DNA from: Chitinophaga rhizosphaerae
GTDB lineage: Bacteria; Bacteroidota; Bacteroidia; Chitinophagales; Chitinophagaceae
NCBI RefSeq assembly: GCF_003958645.1
Contig: NZ_RXLO01000003.1
Location: 496,001 to 560,000 of the forward strand
Direction of reading: 5' to 3'
DNA length: 64,000 bases
The stretch's first letter is position 1. The number at the start of each line of letters is the position of its first letter. Of the stretch, positions 26,475-34,955 are shown in pieces. Under the pieces are notes generated by a model. That model made no database searches. It had not been told where the DNA came from and worked only from the letters and a program-made list of their open reading frames with translations. Both the position numbers and the translations under genes were made by a program.

Positions 26475-27047
26475 ATGAAAAAAGTAATGAGCCTCCTGCT
26501 GGCAGTCACCGTATCTGTTGGCGCCTTCGCACAATCCTCCTGGAAATCCGACGCAGCGCACTCCCAACTGAAATTCGATGTGCAGCACCTGGGCCTCTCC
26601 ACCGTATCCGGTTCCTTCACCAAATTCGAAGCAGCAGTAACCGCATCCAAAGCGGATTTCAGCGATGGACAATTCACCCTCACCGCAGAAACGGGTTCTA
26701 TCAATACCGGCATCGAACAGCGCGATAACCACCTGAAATCCCCCGACTTCTTCGACGCAGCTAATAACGCCACCCTCACTTTCAAGAGCACTTCCCTCAA
26801 AAGCGCGGGTAATAATAAATATACCATCACCGGCGACCTCACCCTCCATGGCGTGACCAAACCCGTGACCCTCGAGCTCTGGTACCGCGGCACCATCGAA
26901 AACCCGATGAGCAAAAAGCCCACCGCAGGTTTCCGCGTAACCGGCAGCATCAAGCGCAGCGATTTCGGCATCGGCGCCAAATTCCCCGCACAGATGCTGA
27001 GCGACGATATCGCCATCTATGCCGACGGCGAATTCGTGAAACAATAA
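26475..27047 (+). CDS. YceI-family periplasmic protein
   Basis: 190 residues with a signal peptide (LLAVTVSVGAFAQ) and the YceI lipocalin-like fold: WKSDAAHSQLKFDVQHLGLS, GSFTKFEAAVTASKADFSDG, LTAETGSINTGIEQRDNHLK, SPDFFDA, ITGDLTLHGVTKPVTLEL. YceI proteins bind isoprenoid or other lipid-like molecules. Pairing with a divergent HxlR gene is a common arrangement and suggests redox- or stress-controlled expression. Confidence 0.93.
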   Translation: MKKVMSLLLAVTVSVGAFAQSSWKSDAAHSQLKFDVQHLGLSTVSGSFTKFEAAVTASKADFSDGQFTLTAETGSINTGIEQRDNHLKSPDFFDAANNATLTFKSTSLKSAGNNKYTITGDLTLHGVTKPVTLELWYRGTIENPMSKKPTAGFRVTGSIKRSDFGIGAKFPAQMLSDDIAIYADGEFVKQ

Positions 27048-27070
27048 GGAATTTCCCCTTCCCGATATTC

Positions 27071-27100
27071 AAAAACCCGCCACTACGGCGGGTTTTGTTT
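27071..27100 (+). terminator. Terminator after the YceI gene
   Basis: AAAACCCGCC-ACTAC-GGCGGGTTTT followed by GTTTTTT. The stem is perfect. Confidence 0.85.
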
Positions 27101-27149
27101 TTTCTTAAATAAAAGTCTACAAATGTGGTGGACTAATTGATTTTCTCCC

Positions 27150-27157
27150 TATCTTTG
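27150..27157 (+). promoter_or_regulatory. Bacteroidota -7 promoter element of the redoxin-like gene
   Basis: TATCTTTG, an exact TAnnTTTG match 42 bases before ATG 27200. It lies downstream of the alternative start at 27137, so that start cannot be used from this promoter. Confidence 0.65.
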
Positions 27158-27199
27158 TATCGTCATCAGAAAATCAGCATCAAAAACCAACCTACGATC

Positions 27200-27823
27200 A
27201 TGTTCACTACCAACCGCTATGCAGATTTGCTCCCCTTCCGTTACGAAATCATTTCGACCCGTCCCAAAGACCGTACCCCCATCCAGCCCGTTACTGAAGG
27301 ATCGGCTTTACCGCTTTCCCATTTGCAGCGGGAAGATTTCATCGTACCATTTTCGTTCCTGGGCGCGGAAGGCGCTTACGTTCCGGGCAGCGAACTGCTG
27401 AACCAGCCACTGGTGCTGGCTTTTTATTCCCGCCATTGGAACGGGTATGCACCTGGTTTTGTACGGCAGTTGGAAGATTTGTATGCGGATATCCAGGTGA
27501 TGGGAGGGCAGTTGCTGGTAGTTTCGGGCGATGAAGTGGAAGCGCTGAAAGCCCTCGGCGCGAAGTTCCCGCTGGCGTACGACAAAGATTACCGCATTGC
27601 GAAGAGCGCGGGGATTTATGCGGAAACGGACCCGCTTTGGGCGCGACTGTCCGGTTTCGAGGAAAATGCGCCCTTGCCGGCAACTTACGTGCTCGGCCAG
27701 AGCCAGCGCATCGCCTGGGCGTTTACCGACCCCCTGTTCGACCAGCGCATTCCCCGCCGCGAGCTGCTCACGGCCGTTTATACCGCCGGCCAGGCCCAGG
27801 CGCTCAGCCGGGCCATTGCGTAA
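27200..27823 (+). CDS. Redoxin (AhpC/TSA)-like protein lacking the peroxidatic cysteine
   Basis: 207 residues with a thioredoxin-like peroxiredoxin fold: SFLGAEGAYVPGSEL, QPLVLAFYSRHWNGYAPGFV, LEDLYADIQVMGGQLLVVSG, FPLAYDKDYRIAKSAGIY, PLPATYVLGQSQRIAWAF. In family members the second block reads roughly FYRGxWCPYC, where the Cys attacks peroxide. Here it is FYSRHWNGYAP, and the protein has no Cys at all, so peroxidase activity is unlikely. It may have another role such as a scaffold or ligand-binding protein. Start chosen because the promoter lies at 27150. Confidence 0.75.
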   Translation: MFTTNRYADLLPFRYEIISTRPKDRTPIQPVTEGSALPLSHLQREDFIVPFSFLGAEGAYVPGSELLNQPLVLAFYSRHWNGYAPGFVRQLEDLYADIQVMGGQLLVVSGDEVEALKALGAKFPLAYDKDYRIAKSAGIYAETDPLWARLSGFEENAPLPATYVLGQSQRIAWAFTDPLFDQRIPRRELLTAVYTAGQAQALSRAIA

Positions 27824-27826
27824 GGC

Positions 27827-28303
27827 CTAGAGGTAGGGCTTCATTTCATCTTCAATGTTCTTGCGGAGGTCCATCAACCGGTGGGCGTATTTCTCCATAC
27901 TTTTCTCCTGCTCCGTGCGCGGCGTCCATTTCGGGACGTGCACGGTCTGGCCCTTTTCGTCGATCGCGGCGAATACCATGATGCAGTGGGTCGTTTTCAC
28001 TTTTTCCTTTTGACGCGGGCTGCCGGCATACACATGAATGGAAATATGCATGCTGGTATTGCCGGTGTAGATGATGGAAGCATCGATTTCTACGAGGTCG
28101 CCGATGGCGATGGGCTTGTAGAAGCGGATGCCGCCCACGTAGACGGTCACGCAGTATTGTCCGCTCCAGTTGGCGGCGCAGGTAAACCCGGCCTGGTCGA
28201 TCCATTTCATCACGGAGCCACCGTGTACTTTGCCACCGAAATTAACGTCGGAGGGTTCGGCGAGGAAGCGGAGGGTTACGGTGTGGGGGGATGATGTTTC
28301 CAT
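27827..28303 (-). CDS. Acyl-CoA thioesterase (hotdog fold, YciA/BFIT-like)
   Basis: 158 residues. The hotdog signature is clear: RFLAEPSDVNFGGKVHGGSV (Asn/Asp and the HGG turn), MKWIDQAGFTCAANWSGQYC on the central helix, and VYVGGIRFYKPIAIGDLVEI. It hydrolyses acyl-CoA to free acid and CoA in the cytoplasm, probably as a hexamer. Its chain-length preference is unknown. It lies 3 bases downstream of the nuclease gene on the same strand, so the two are probably cotranscribed. Confidence 0.9.
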   Translation of the reverse strand: METSSPHTVTLRFLAEPSDVNFGGKVHGGSVMKWIDQAGFTCAANWSGQYCVTVYVGGIRFYKPIAIGDLVEIDASIIYTGNTSMHISIHVYAGSPRQKEKVKTTHCIMVFAAIDEKGQTVHVPKWTPRTEQEKSMEKYAHRLMDLRKNIEDEMKPYL

Positions 28304-28306
28304 ATA

Positions 28307-28792
28307 TTATAATTGAGCGTGAAACTGTGACGTGCGGCGGTGTTTCTTCCGCCAGTTCCAGGGCGCCATGGGCTGGGGTTGTGCCCAGAGCCCTTTCCGT
28401 TCGGTCCGCGCTTGCTGCTGGGCGCGCGCCAGGTCGGGGTTTTTACTGAACTGGGTATAATGCCAGGCAAACCCCGCCGCCACGAGCCGGTGGTTCAGTG
28501 AGGTCCCGTCTGGCAGGTAGATTTCCGCCACGATCCTCCCGTACTGGTCCCTGTCTTTCTTCTCCATGCGGACGGTTTTTCCGAAACAAAGATCGGCCGT
28601 GTATTGCCGGGATTTCTCCCCGAAGGGCTGCCCCTTCTCCGGCGCATCTACCCCGAAAAGCCGGATGCGCACAGACTTACCGCTTATCAGCATTTCAATC
28701 GTATCGCCATCCTTTACCGAAACTACTTTCCCTGTTTGTGCGCTGGTTGCGCAGCCAGTAAATATTAAAAAGAATAATAAAACAAAACGCAT
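28307..28792 (-). CDS. Thermonuclease-family (SNase) exported protein
   Basis: 161 residues with a short signal peptide that may be a lipoprotein signal (LIFTGCATSAQ, Cys at 14). The staphylococcal nuclease fold is visible: GKVVSVKDGDTIEML (calcium Asp), SVRIRLFGVDAPEKGQPFGE (Arg and Asp of the active site), RMEKKDRDQYGRIVAEIYLP (catalytic Arg) and YTQFSKNPDLARAQQQA. It degrades DNA and RNA outside the cytoplasm using Ca2+. It is divergent from the GH88 gene and shares the intergenic region with a palindromic operator. Confidence 0.93.
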   Translation of the reverse strand: MRFVLLFFLIFTGCATSAQTGKVVSVKDGDTIEMLISGKSVRIRLFGVDAPEKGQPFGEKSRQYTADLCFGKTVRMEKKDRDQYGRIVAEIYLPDGTSLNHRLVAAGFAWHYTQFSKNPDLARAQQQARTERKGLWAQPQPMAPWNWRKKHRRTSQFHAQL

Positions 28793-28845
28793 GGATGCAA
28801 TATGTAAAAAAATCCTTGGATAATCCGGATGGCTTCCTATTTTTA

Positions 28846-28859
28846 TGCAAACGTTTGCA
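28846..28859. promoter_or_regulatory. Perfect 14-bp palindrome, LacI-family-type operator
   Basis: TGCAAACGTTTGCA, CG-centred and its own reverse complement, in the nuclease/GH88 divergent region, 45 bases before the chosen GH88 start. The half-site differs from the PUL 1 operator, so a different LacI-type regulator outside the window is likely. Confidence 0.6.
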
Positions 28860-28903
28860 CGTTTTTAGTTCCATTTACGCGTTTACAGTTTAAATTGTTA
28901 TTC

Positions 28904-30091
28904 ATGATTTCCACCTTCGGAAAATGGGCCTCCACGCTGGCAATCCTAGCGATGCCGGCCACAGTCCAGGCCCAGTCGAAAAACGACATGCGCCGACTTA
29001 TTGCCGACAATCTCGATTTCGCCGTGCAGCAGTACCGGGTGCTGCAAGACAGTACGCCGGCGGACCGCATGCCGCGCACCTTCCAGCATGGCCGCTCCGT
29101 CACCTCCGACACCGAATGGTGGTGCAGCGGCTTTTATCCCGGAACCCTCTGGTACCTCTACGAATATTCCAAAGACGCCATGGTGAAAGCCGAAGCCGAA
29201 CGCCGCCTCGCCATCCTCGAAAAGGAAAAACGCTATACCGGCAATCACGACATCGGCTTCATGATCTTCTGCTCCTTCGGCAACGCCTATCGCATCACCG
29301 GCGATAAAAAATATAAAGACGTGGTAGACACGGCAGCGGTGTATCAAATCACCCGCTATCGCCCTTCCATCCACTCCATCCAGTCGTGGAACAAAAGCAA
29401 GCGCCTCAACTGCCCGGTGATCATCGACAACATGATGAACCTCGAACAATTGCTCTGGGTATCGCAACAGGGTGGCGACAAACGTTTTGCCGACATCGCC
29501 GTCACCCACGCCAACACCACGTTGCAAAACCACTACCGCCCCGACCACAGCACGTTCCATATCGTGGATTACGACCTGGAAAAAGGCACCGTGATCCAGA
29601 AAGTGAACGGCCAGGGCGCGCACGACACGTCGGCCTGGAGCCGCGGCCAGGCCTGGGGATTGTATGGCTGGACGATCATGTACCGTTTCACCCGGGATCG
29701 AAAATATCTCGATCAGGCGCGCCACGTAGCGAAGTTCATCCTTCATCATCCCAACCTGCCGGCCGATAAAATCCCGTACTGGGACTACAACGCGCCGCAA
29801 ATCCCCACTTCCCGCGATGCTTCCGCCGGCGCCGTCGCCGCATCCGCGCTGCTGGAACTGGGCCAGTATGTCGATAAAAAAGAACGGCAGGAATACGTGT
29901 CTGCCGCGGCCACGATGCTGCGGTCGCTCGCATCGCCGGCCTACCGCGCGAAGCTGGGTGAAAACGGCGGATTTATTTTGAAGAACAGCGTAGGGCATTT
30001 CCTTGCCAACGGGGAAGTGGATGTGCCGCTGACGTATGCGGATTATTATTTTGTGGAAGGCCTGTTGCGCTATAAAAAATGGTATTTGTAA
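28904..30091 (+). CDS. GH88/GH105-like unsaturated glycuronyl hydrolase
   Basis: 395 residues from ATG 28904, with a signal peptide (LAILAMPATVQAQ). The (alpha/alpha)6 barrel shows SDTEWWCSGFYPGTLWYLYE (first catalytic Asp region), CPVIIDNMMNLEQLLWVSQQ (second Asp), GQGAHDTSAWSRGQAWGLYG and PTSRDASAGAVAASALLELG. These enzymes hydrate and cleave the unsaturated uronic acid left by polysaccharide lyases acting on glycosaminoglycans, pectin or ulvan. The motifs fit GH88 better than GH105. An in-frame start at 28829 would precede the operator and is rejected. It overlaps nothing and is followed directly by the DUF2264 gene, so the two form an operon. Confidence 0.92.
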   Translation: MISTFGKWASTLAILAMPATVQAQSKNDMRRLIADNLDFAVQQYRVLQDSTPADRMPRTFQHGRSVTSDTEWWCSGFYPGTLWYLYEYSKDAMVKAEAERRLAILEKEKRYTGNHDIGFMIFCSFGNAYRITGDKKYKDVVDTAAVYQITRYRPSIHSIQSWNKSKRLNCPVIIDNMMNLEQLLWVSQQGGDKRFADIAVTHANTTLQNHYRPDHSTFHIVDYDLEKGTVIQKVNGQGAHDTSAWSRGQAWGLYGWTIMYRFTRDRKYLDQARHVAKFILHHPNLPADKIPYWDYNAPQIPTSRDASAGAVAASALLELGQYVDKKERQEYVSAAATMLRSLASPAYRAKLGENGGFILKNSVGHFLANGEVDVPLTYADYYFVEGLLRYKKWYL

Positions 30092-31351
30092 ATGGAGAGA
30101 AGGAATTTTTTGAAGTGGACATCGCTTTTCGGTGCGGCGGCCGCCGTGCCGGTGGGCCCGGCCGCTGCGGCTTTGGGGCTTTCGCCTGAAACATTACCGG
30201 CACCCGCCGGCGATCGTGCATTTTGGGTGGAACTGTTGCGGAAGATGGCGGCGCCGGTGCTGGGGAACCTCAGTGCAGGAACGCTCCGCAAAAACTGGGA
30301 GATGGAATACGCGCCGCAATGGGGCAATCGTGAAAAAACGTCCGCCTGGCTGGAGGCGTTCGGTCGGCTGACGGCCGGCATCGCGCCATGGCTCGCCCTT
30401 CCGGACGATGCATCGGCCGAAGGCAAACTGCGCAGCACCCTGCGCGCGCAAATGCTCCATAGCCTCGACCACTGCGTGGACCCCTCCAGCCCGGATTACA
30501 TGAACTGGTCTGTGGGCGGGCAACCGCTCGTTGACGCCGCGTTCCTCGTACATGGTTTCCTGCGCGCGCCAAAAGCCCTGTGGGAGCCGCTTTCTGCTGC
30601 TACCAAGGCGCGGTTCGTGAAAGAATTGCAGCAGTTCCGCCGCTTGGGAGGGTTCAAAAACAACTGGACTTTATTCGCGGGGATCGTGGAGGCGTTTTTG
30701 TGCCAAATCGGGGAAGATTACAGGAAAGACCGGATCGATGAGGCGCTCGACAAAACCGCATCTTGGTACAAGGGCGACAGCCAGTACGGCGACGGCCCGT
30801 CTTTCCACTTCGACTATTACAATGCATTCGTGATCCAGCCGATGTATGTGGATATTTTGAAAGTGATGGCCGGCAAAAACGAGGCTTACCGTAAAGCGTA
30901 CGATCTGGCGCTGCGCCGGATGCAGCGGTATGCCGTGATCCTGGAGCGGCAGATTTCCCCGGAAGGCACATACCCGATCGTGGGCCGGTCTGCCACTTAC
31001 CGGGCGGCGGTTTTTCAGCCGCTGGCGCAACTGGCGCTCACGGGCGAACTGCCGGACGAGCTAACTCCCGCGCAGGTACGCTGCGGTATGACGGCGGTGA
31101 TGAAACGCCAGTTCAACCACCCCGGCACCTTCGACCGGAAAGGTTGGCTCACGCTGGGTGTGATAGGGCATCAGCCGGGTGTGGCGGATTCCTATTCCAA
31201 CGCCGGAAGCATGTACCTGGCGGCGGTGGCGCTGCTGCCGTTGGGTTTGCCGGCCAGCCATCCGTTCTGGGCGGCGCCTTTCGCAGACTGGACGATGCGC
31301 AAGGCCTGGAAAGGCGAATCGTTCGGGATCGATCACGCCATAAATTTTTAA
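30092..31351 (+). CDS. DUF2264-family exported protein
   Basis: 419 residues. The N-terminus MERRNFLKWTSLFGAAAAVP looks like a Tat signal (RRNFLK). The body matches DUF2264, an (alpha/alpha) toroid family found with glycuronyl hydrolases and lyases: DPSSPDYMNWSVGGQPLVDA, FKNNWTLFAGIVEAFL, DGPSFHFDYYNAFVIQPMYV, EGTYPIVGRSATYRAAVFQP. The exact reaction is unknown to me; a role in breaking uronic-acid oligosaccharides is likely from context. The ATG directly follows the GH88 stop codon, so translation is probably coupled. Confidence 0.9.
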   Translation: MERRNFLKWTSLFGAAAAVPVGPAAAALGLSPETLPAPAGDRAFWVELLRKMAAPVLGNLSAGTLRKNWEMEYAPQWGNREKTSAWLEAFGRLTAGIAPWLALPDDASAEGKLRSTLRAQMLHSLDHCVDPSSPDYMNWSVGGQPLVDAAFLVHGFLRAPKALWEPLSAATKARFVKELQQFRRLGGFKNNWTLFAGIVEAFLCQIGEDYRKDRIDEALDKTASWYKGDSQYGDGPSFHFDYYNAFVIQPMYVDILKVMAGKNEAYRKAYDLALRRMQRYAVILERQISPEGTYPIVGRSATYRAAVFQPLAQLALTGELPDELTPAQVRCGMTAVMKRQFNHPGTFDRKGWLTLGVIGHQPGVADSYSNAGSMYLAAVALLPLGLPASHPFWAAPFADWTMRKAWKGESFGIDHAINF

Positions 31352-31478
31352 TGTCACGGTTACGCCTAATCGAAACTTTTAATGGCCGAAATGTATTATA
31401 TTGGATGTGGAATGGCGAGCGCCTCATCGTGCCGCCGTTCTGCATTGTTTATTTAGTAGTAATGATGAAAAAAAACTA

Positions 31479-31502
31479 GGGCTGGTATTTTCATACCAGC
31501 CC
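31479..31502. terminator. Terminator after the DUF2264 gene
   Basis: GGGCTGGTAT-TTTC-ATACCAGCCC followed by ATTTTTAT; preceded by a run of A's, so it can also serve the opposing 780-residue gene that ends at 31530. Confidence 0.85.
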
Positions 31503-31529
31503 ATTTTTATGCGTTGATTATCAGGTCGA

Positions 31530-33872
31530 TCATGGCTTTTGGGCCTTCGCGAAATCGCGGAGGTACCCGCATTCCCTGATAATATCCTGGTAGAAGCGCG
31601 TGTTTTTGTAACCTGTCTGCAATGCGGGGAAATACGGATTTTGACGGATGGCCTGCATGTGCCATTCCAGTTGCTCGGAATAAGGCAGGTGCTTTTGGGC
31701 GCAGCGGGCGGCCAGGAACAGGGCTTTGGCCTTGAATTCCGGATCGGAGGACGCGTCGGCCGCTTTTTTATAATATTCTTCTGCGCGGTAGCAACCGTAA
31801 TATTCCTTCAGCCAGGGCGTTCTGTCGTACTCCGGCTGCCACCAGTCGGTGCTGGGGCGGTAATCCGCGGCAAGATGGTAGGCTGCGCCGTAATAGGAGA
31901 AACTGAAAAGTCCGTTGGCGTATTCGAAATACGTTTCCGGGTTGACTTTCGATTTCTTCATCTCCTTTTCCAGCGACACCATTTTTTCCGCGAACTGCAA
32001 TTCCGTTACAGGCGTTGCCAATGAGTCGGGATCTGTGTAGCCATAATCCTGCAATTGCGGGCGGAGCGCGAGTTCCGTTTTCCGGCTGCTGCCGCTGCGT
32101 TTGAACCATTCCACGGCGTCGGAGAACTGGTGGATGCGCACGTAGCTGATGGCGATGGCTTCGCCCAGCTCGTTTTCCGACAGTTCCAGGCTTTGGTAGA
32201 GATACGCTTCGTAGGGCGACTGGTTACGGGCTTTCCGGCCGTTGTACAGCGAGATCATGGCGTTGGTGCTGAGGCTGTCGGTAATATAGTTTTTGGCGGA
32301 AACGAACGTCCAGTAATATTGATACGGTTTCACGCGGTCGCGGATGGAAAGGGCGAGGGCCTGGCGAACGGGATCGCCCTGTTTGGCGTAGCGAGGGGCG
32401 ATGATGAAGTCCATCAGGTTGCGGTACAGCCGGGAATAGAAATCGCCGTCGAGCGATTCGGGTGCGGGATCGTACCAGTATTCGCGATCGGTTTGTTTGG
32501 GCAGTTTGGTATCGAGCCAGCGGAGGGAAGGGAGGAGGGCCTGTTCGAAGGGCGCGTCCAGCTTCGGTTGTTCCGCGATGGTCAGCAACAGTTTCACCAC
32601 TTCGAACTGATCTTTCACGGCCGGCCTCGCCGGGAGGCTTTGTGCGGTGGCGAGGCTGGCGCGGGCGGATTTGAAATCGTGCATGATGTAAGACAGGTAC
32701 GCGCTGGAAATATGATACAGTGAGGTTTCCTTCACTTTACCTTCTTTCGCGATGCGGTTCACCACGTCGCGGAGGTTTTCCACTTTATCGGGGGCGTATT
32801 CGGAAGATTCATAATAGTTTTTGAACAATCCGCTTTCCTTGCCGAGCGCGGCGGTCAGGTAATTTTCTTCCAGCTTCGCGATCTCCCGGCTGAGGAGTAC
32901 TTCCAGCAGCGGGTGTTTCGGGTCGTGGGCGTAGGTTTGTTCCAATCCCTGCGGATAATAATCCGTTTGCCGCATGGCGTAAATGGCGGTGATGGTGCCT
33001 TTTTCGTACGGGGTTTTACAAAGTTGCAGCACGCTGTTTTCGTAAACGCCGGCCCATTTCATGTTGAGGAAGGCCAGCCTGCGCTGGCTGGGCACTTTAT
33101 CGAAAATCTGTGAGAAGAGGTAGGCGCTCTGCGCTTTCTTGCCCGTGCGCATGAGGGCGCCGGCTTTCAGGGCGAGGGTGCGGTAGTGGATGAGCGATTC
33201 GCCTTTCAGCGGGGCTGCAAGGGAATCGTAATATTGGAGCGCCTGGCTGTAGTTCTTCGCGAAGTGGGCCATGCGTACCGACTGGAAAGCATATCGCTCG
33301 CGGATCTGCGGGTTTTGGGCGGCGCGGTACAATTGCATCCCGTTTTTCGCCAGGCGTAGCATGACGGCGGAGTCGCGCTTAGGTTCCTCCCAAGCGTTGT
33401 CGGAACCGGAATTGGCTTCACATTGCTTGGCGTACATGAGGTAGCCGAGCGTTTCGCGGTCTTTCGATTCCAGGAAATATTTCGTCAGCCCGTTTTTCTG
33501 TACACTGTCCGGCAGTTGCAGCGGCTGATTTTTTTCGATATGATTGTACAGCGTGCTCATTTGCGGCCGGGAGTAAGTGTAGATGAATTCGGTCAGGTCA
33601 TCTTTCGTCACTTTCCCGTTGAAAAACGCGCCCCATTCCTGCAGGTTCAGTGTTTGTTCCGGTGTTTCCGCGGCATAATAATCCGTGAGCGCGGTGTAAT
33701 AAAAGGGTTCGAATCCCGGCTTTTCGGCGAGGTTGGGGTTGAACATCGAGGTGTAATAATCGTAGGGGTCGGCTTCTCCGCCGCACGACCATACATAGGC
33801 CGCGCCTGCCAGCGTCATCGCCAGGGCGCTACCCGAATAGACGGTAAATCGTTTCCAGTTCATGGAGGTCAT
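31530..33872 (-). CDS. Large exported protein of unknown function with helical repeats
   Basis: 780 residues; a start at 33863 is also possible. The N-terminus has a hydrophobic signal (SGSALAMTLAGAAYVWSCGG) followed by DPYDYYTSMFNPN. The rest is a long series of helical segments that look TPR-like (HFAKNYSQALQYYDSLAAPL, KALFLAARCAQKHLPYSEQL). I do not recognise a catalytic motif. TPR arrays usually hold protein complexes together. The gene overlaps the 3' end of the preceding lipoprotein gene by 44 bases in another frame, so the two are cotranslated and probably work together. It is not a gene I can name. Confidence 0.75.
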   Translation of the reverse strand: MTSMNWKRFTVYSGSALAMTLAGAAYVWSCGGEADPYDYYTSMFNPNLAEKPGFEPFYYTALTDYYAAETPEQTLNLQEWGAFFNGKVTKDDLTEFIYTYSRPQMSTLYNHIEKNQPLQLPDSVQKNGLTKYFLESKDRETLGYLMYAKQCEANSGSDNAWEEPKRDSAVMLRLAKNGMQLYRAAQNPQIRERYAFQSVRMAHFAKNYSQALQYYDSLAAPLKGESLIHYRTLALKAGALMRTGKKAQSAYLFSQIFDKVPSQRRLAFLNMKWAGVYENSVLQLCKTPYEKGTITAIYAMRQTDYYPQGLEQTYAHDPKHPLLEVLLSREIAKLEENYLTAALGKESGLFKNYYESSEYAPDKVENLRDVVNRIAKEGKVKETSLYHISSAYLSYIMHDFKSARASLATAQSLPARPAVKDQFEVVKLLLTIAEQPKLDAPFEQALLPSLRWLDTKLPKQTDREYWYDPAPESLDGDFYSRLYRNLMDFIIAPRYAKQGDPVRQALALSIRDRVKPYQYYWTFVSAKNYITDSLSTNAMISLYNGRKARNQSPYEAYLYQSLELSENELGEAIAISYVRIHQFSDAVEWFKRSGSSRKTELALRPQLQDYGYTDPDSLATPVTELQFAEKMVSLEKEMKKSKVNPETYFEYANGLFSFSYYGAAYHLAADYRPSTDWWQPEYDRTPWLKEYYGCYRAEEYYKKAADASSDPEFKAKALFLAARCAQKHLPYSEQLEWHMQAIRQNPYFPALQTGYKNTRFYQDIIRECGYLRDFAKAQKP

Positions 33873-34851
33873 ATTTTTTGAGAATTCCAGGTTCGAGATG
33901 ATAGAATATGATGGTGGGCTCGCCGGGCTGGCGCTGGTCAGACAGCTGGCTGGCGGCCTTTTTCAAAACATCCGGCGGGCTGTCTTCGTGCCGGATCACA
34001 TCTCCGGGATGCAGCCGTACGCCGCCGATGGCCGTGTCTTTCACAACGGTGTAGCTGAATTCGCCCGCGGGCCGGAACACCTGTTCGTTTTGCAGCGGCA
34101 TGTTGCGCGTGAGGCCGGCGTATCGCCCTTTCCGGAAAAGCACGTCCCATTCGAAGAGCGGCAACGCGAAGTCGAGCGGCAGCGGATAGGTGGAGATGCG
34201 GTCTTTGCCGGTATAAGCGCGTAAGGTGTTGAGATCGATGATGGAGTTGTGGTCGCCGGGTTTTCGGAGGTCGCCCATATTGTAGCACATCAGTAAACCT
34301 TTATCAACCGGCGGGACCCCGCTGCCGGCGGAGTATTTCACCTGGTGGAGGCGGATGGTGGCAGACAGCTGGCGGTTTTGGAAGAAAGGTTCCCGGCGGA
34401 TGGCGCGGAGGAAATCGAAATACGGTTCGCGGGTGCTGCGGGTCCAATCGCAATCGAGCTGGATTTCCGGGATACGTTCCTGCGGGATATTGCGGCAAAC
34501 CTGTTCGAGGAGCTCCGCGGTCCGCCGCGCGATTTCAATGGTAAAATTACTGTCTTGCCGTTGCCAGACTTCGTTCATGATAAACACGACGGGGATGATG
34601 CGCGCGCTGTCCGGGAACGGGGCGCGAAGGTCTGTGATGGCTACCGGTACGGCGTTGCCCGCTTGCCGGTCGATGTCGAAGCACTTCACGTAGAGCTTTG
34701 TAACGCCGAGTTTTTGCAACGCCTGCGATTCGCCGGGGGCGGGCTCGTACCGCTGTTTCCAGTGGTAGAACGCCCGGTGCGTTTCGCGGGGTTGGTGGCA
34801 GGCGAAGGCCGCCATCAGAAGGGGTAACCATATATATCGGTGTATCGGCAT
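33829..34851 (-). CDS. Lipoprotein of unknown function (TIM-barrel-like), partner of the 780-residue protein
   Basis: 340 residues from ATG 34851. A lipoprotein signal (LPLLMAAFACHQP, Cys at about 17) is followed by HRAFYHWKQRYEP and alternating strands and helices (TKLYVKCFDIDR, RIIPVVFIMNEVW, RIPEIQLDCDWTRSTREPYF, GLLMCYNMGDL) that resemble a glycosidase-like TIM barrel, though the acidic pair is not certain. The DCDWT stretch could be an active site. Similar pairs of large helical protein plus barrel lipoprotein occur in Bacteroidota, in my recollection. The 44-base overlap with the next gene suggests coupled expression. Confidence 0.72.
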   Translation of the reverse strand: MPIHRYIWLPLLMAAFACHQPRETHRAFYHWKQRYEPAPGESQALQKLGVTKLYVKCFDIDRQAGNAVPVAITDLRAPFPDSARIIPVVFIMNEVWQRQDSNFTIEIARRTAELLEQVCRNIPQERIPEIQLDCDWTRSTREPYFDFLRAIRREPFFQNRQLSATIRLHQVKYSAGSGVPPVDKGLLMCYNMGDLRKPGDHNSIIDLNTLRAYTGKDRISTYPLPLDFALPLFEWDVLFRKGRYAGLTRNMPLQNEQVFRPAGEFSYTVVKDTAIGGVRLHPGDVIRHEDSPPDVLKKAASQLSDQRQPGEPTIIFYHLEPGILKKYDLHELETIYRLFG

Positions 34852-34955
34852 CCGCTGCAAATATCGGAAAACAGCCATAGAATAAAATCAGTGGAATCAG
34901 GGATATTCTGTAAAGGTGCGTTCAGCGAGTGGCGGTTGTGTTGTGGTGTATGGGA

